This document shows, piece by piece, positions 63,298 to 64,000 of a stretch of 64,000 nucleotides of DNA. The stretch comes from JBDTSW01 sp963758845. Lineage in GTDB: Bacteria; Actinomycetota; Thermoleophilia; Solirubrobacterales; 70-9. The stretch lies in assembly GCA_963758845.1 (NCBI GenBank), contig CAVWWX010000002.1, positions 1,426,001 to 1,490,000 of the forward strand. The letters are read 5' to 3'. Position 1 is the stretch's first letter. Each line of letters starts with the position of its first letter. The notes beneath the pieces are model-generated. The model did not search any database. It saw only the letters and a list, made by a program, of their open reading frames with translations, and had not been told where the DNA came from. A program made the translations under genes and the position numbers.

Positions 63298-64000
63298 CAG
63301 GACGCCCCCGTGGACCGGTCAAGCCGGGCGCGTGCGATCTCGAGCGCCTCGGCCGGGTCGTCCGCCCAGCTTGCGAGCGGGGAGGAGGAGGTCCAGGTCT
63401 CCCAGAACGAGCGGCACTTCCCCGATGTGTTGTCCAGCAGAACGTGGGGAATGCCCAGGAGCAGCGCGAGCACGTGCCCGTGGAGGCGGTCGGTGATCAC
63501 CACGCGACCCTGCGAGAGCCGCTGGACGCCCACCGCGAGGCGGCGGCGGGCGATGGGCCCGAAGGTGCCGGCGCTGACCCGCCAGAGCGCCGTCGCCAGG
63601 CGGCCGTCTCGGCTCATCGCCGCGCCGACGCGCCGGTTCGCGGCCAGCCAGAGCCGCAGCGGCCGCGGCCCGGCCACGCGCATCGGCCCCTTGACCCGCC
63701 AGTCCAGGCGGGCGTCCAGTGGCCCGAGCGCGGGGAGCTCCCGCTCTTTGGCCTCGCGGTCACGGCGCATGAGCCAGACGACCTCGTGGGTCGCCGGCAG
63801 GCGCTCCAGCGGCCCCAGCGCGAAAGCCAGGTCCGGGCAGAGCACCCGCGGGACGTCGAGCGCCTCGGCGGCCCACTCGAGGCTGCGCGTCTCGCGCACC
63901 ATCAGGGTGAAGTCGGAGTGAGCCTCGGCGAGGCGGGCGAAGCGCCGCTCGCCCGCTTGGGCACGGAACCAGACGCTCTGCGGCAGCTGGACGACCCTGG
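63297..64000 (-). CDS. Polysaccharide pyruvyltransferase family protein, partial
   Basis: The frame stays open to base 64000, so the N-terminus is outside the window. Visible from the edge: VVQLPQSVWFRAQAGERRF, then DFTLMVRETRSLEWA, CPDLAFALGPLERLP, RLSQGRVVITDRLHGHVLALLLGIPHVLLDN and FWETW. The TDRLHGH block is the signature of polysaccharide pyruvyl transferase / EpsO-type GTs. It modifies surface polysaccharide or acts as a glycosyltransferase. An internal ATG at 63902 exists, but conserved sequence continues upstream of it. Confidence 0.87.
   Translation of the reverse strand, partial: RVVQLPQSVWFRAQAGERRFARLAEAHSDFTLMVRETRSLEWAAEALDVPRVLCPDLAFALGPLERLPATHEVVWLMRRDREAKERELPALGPLDARLDWRVKGPMRVAGPRPLRLWLAANRRVGAAMSRDGRLATALWRVSAGTFGPIARRRLAVGVQRLSQGRVVITDRLHGHVLALLLGIPHVLLDNTSGKCRSFWETWTSSSPLASWADDPAEALEIARARLDRSTGAS

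Overview
The window is about 70% GC. GTG starts are common, genes often overlap by ATGA/GTGA, and three LexA boxes have the actinobacterial form GAAC-N4-GTTC. Together with System I cytochrome c maturation genes and secreted Ig-repeat proteins, this suggests an actinobacterium of the Thermoleophilia/Solirubrobacterales type. That placement is inferred from style and gene content, not from a marker search. There are three tRNAs (His, Gly, Leu), the RNase P RNA, and no sign of a prophage, transposase or CRISPR array.

Layout. 1-8295: two divergent operons that together look like the N-methylglutamate route of methylamine use. Leftward are subunits of a heterotetrameric sarcosine oxidase / N-methylglutamate dehydrogenase (delta, alpha, and a gamma-type subunit cut by the window edge). 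Rightward are a gamma-glutamylmethylamide synthetase-like GS-III and the three-part N-methylglutamate synthase. 8366-13997: tRNA-His, then a giant secreted galactose-oxidase-like protein with eleven ~96-residue repeats, interrupted by two apparent single-base indels. 14-21.4 kb: housekeeping and regulatory genes (CBS/nucleotidyltransferase plus exonuclease, CBS protein, RibD-like reductase, ECF sigma factor, two VOC proteins). 21.4-22.6 kb: a lower-GC stretch with no convincing gene.

22.6-32.4 kb: a split System I cytochrome c maturation set (ccmH and ccmG leftward; ccmE, ccmF and a short CcmI-like gene rightward), with tRNA-Gly, a beta-helix protein, SOS-controlled dinB, a PAS-GGDEF cyclase and a lipoprotein glutathione peroxidase between, then secG. 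33.4-35.6 kb: a copper-type operator before a DUF4396 membrane protein, tRNA-Leu, lexA with its SOS box, a zinc-ribbon mini-protein, and rnpB with a terminator. 37.6 kb: glnA. 40.6-44.9 kb: a secreted module of beta-helix protein, DUF1800, Tat-exported DUF1501 and a cupredoxin. 45-50 kb: leftward genes, including a DUF255 thioredoxin-domain protein and a class III aminotransferase. 50.3-54.0 kb: a likely redox-stress operon (MhqO-like VOC protein, HtrA-like protease, cNMP-binding/thioredoxin-reductase-like fusion) behind a perfect palindrome. 54.0 kb: a radical-SAM gene with an SOS box placed exactly as at dinB, but with a 5-nt insertion in its iron-sulfur motif. 55-64 kb: sulfatase, secreted protein, MFS transporter, acetyl-CoA synthetase, another AMP-forming ligase, and two surface-polysaccharide genes leaving the right edge.

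Five genes show apparent frame breaks (galactose-oxidase-like protein twice, ccmH, cupredoxin, radical SAM), and one gene (mgsA) appears to start with AUC. Whether these are assembly errors or real features is the main thing to check before interpreting the individual genes.
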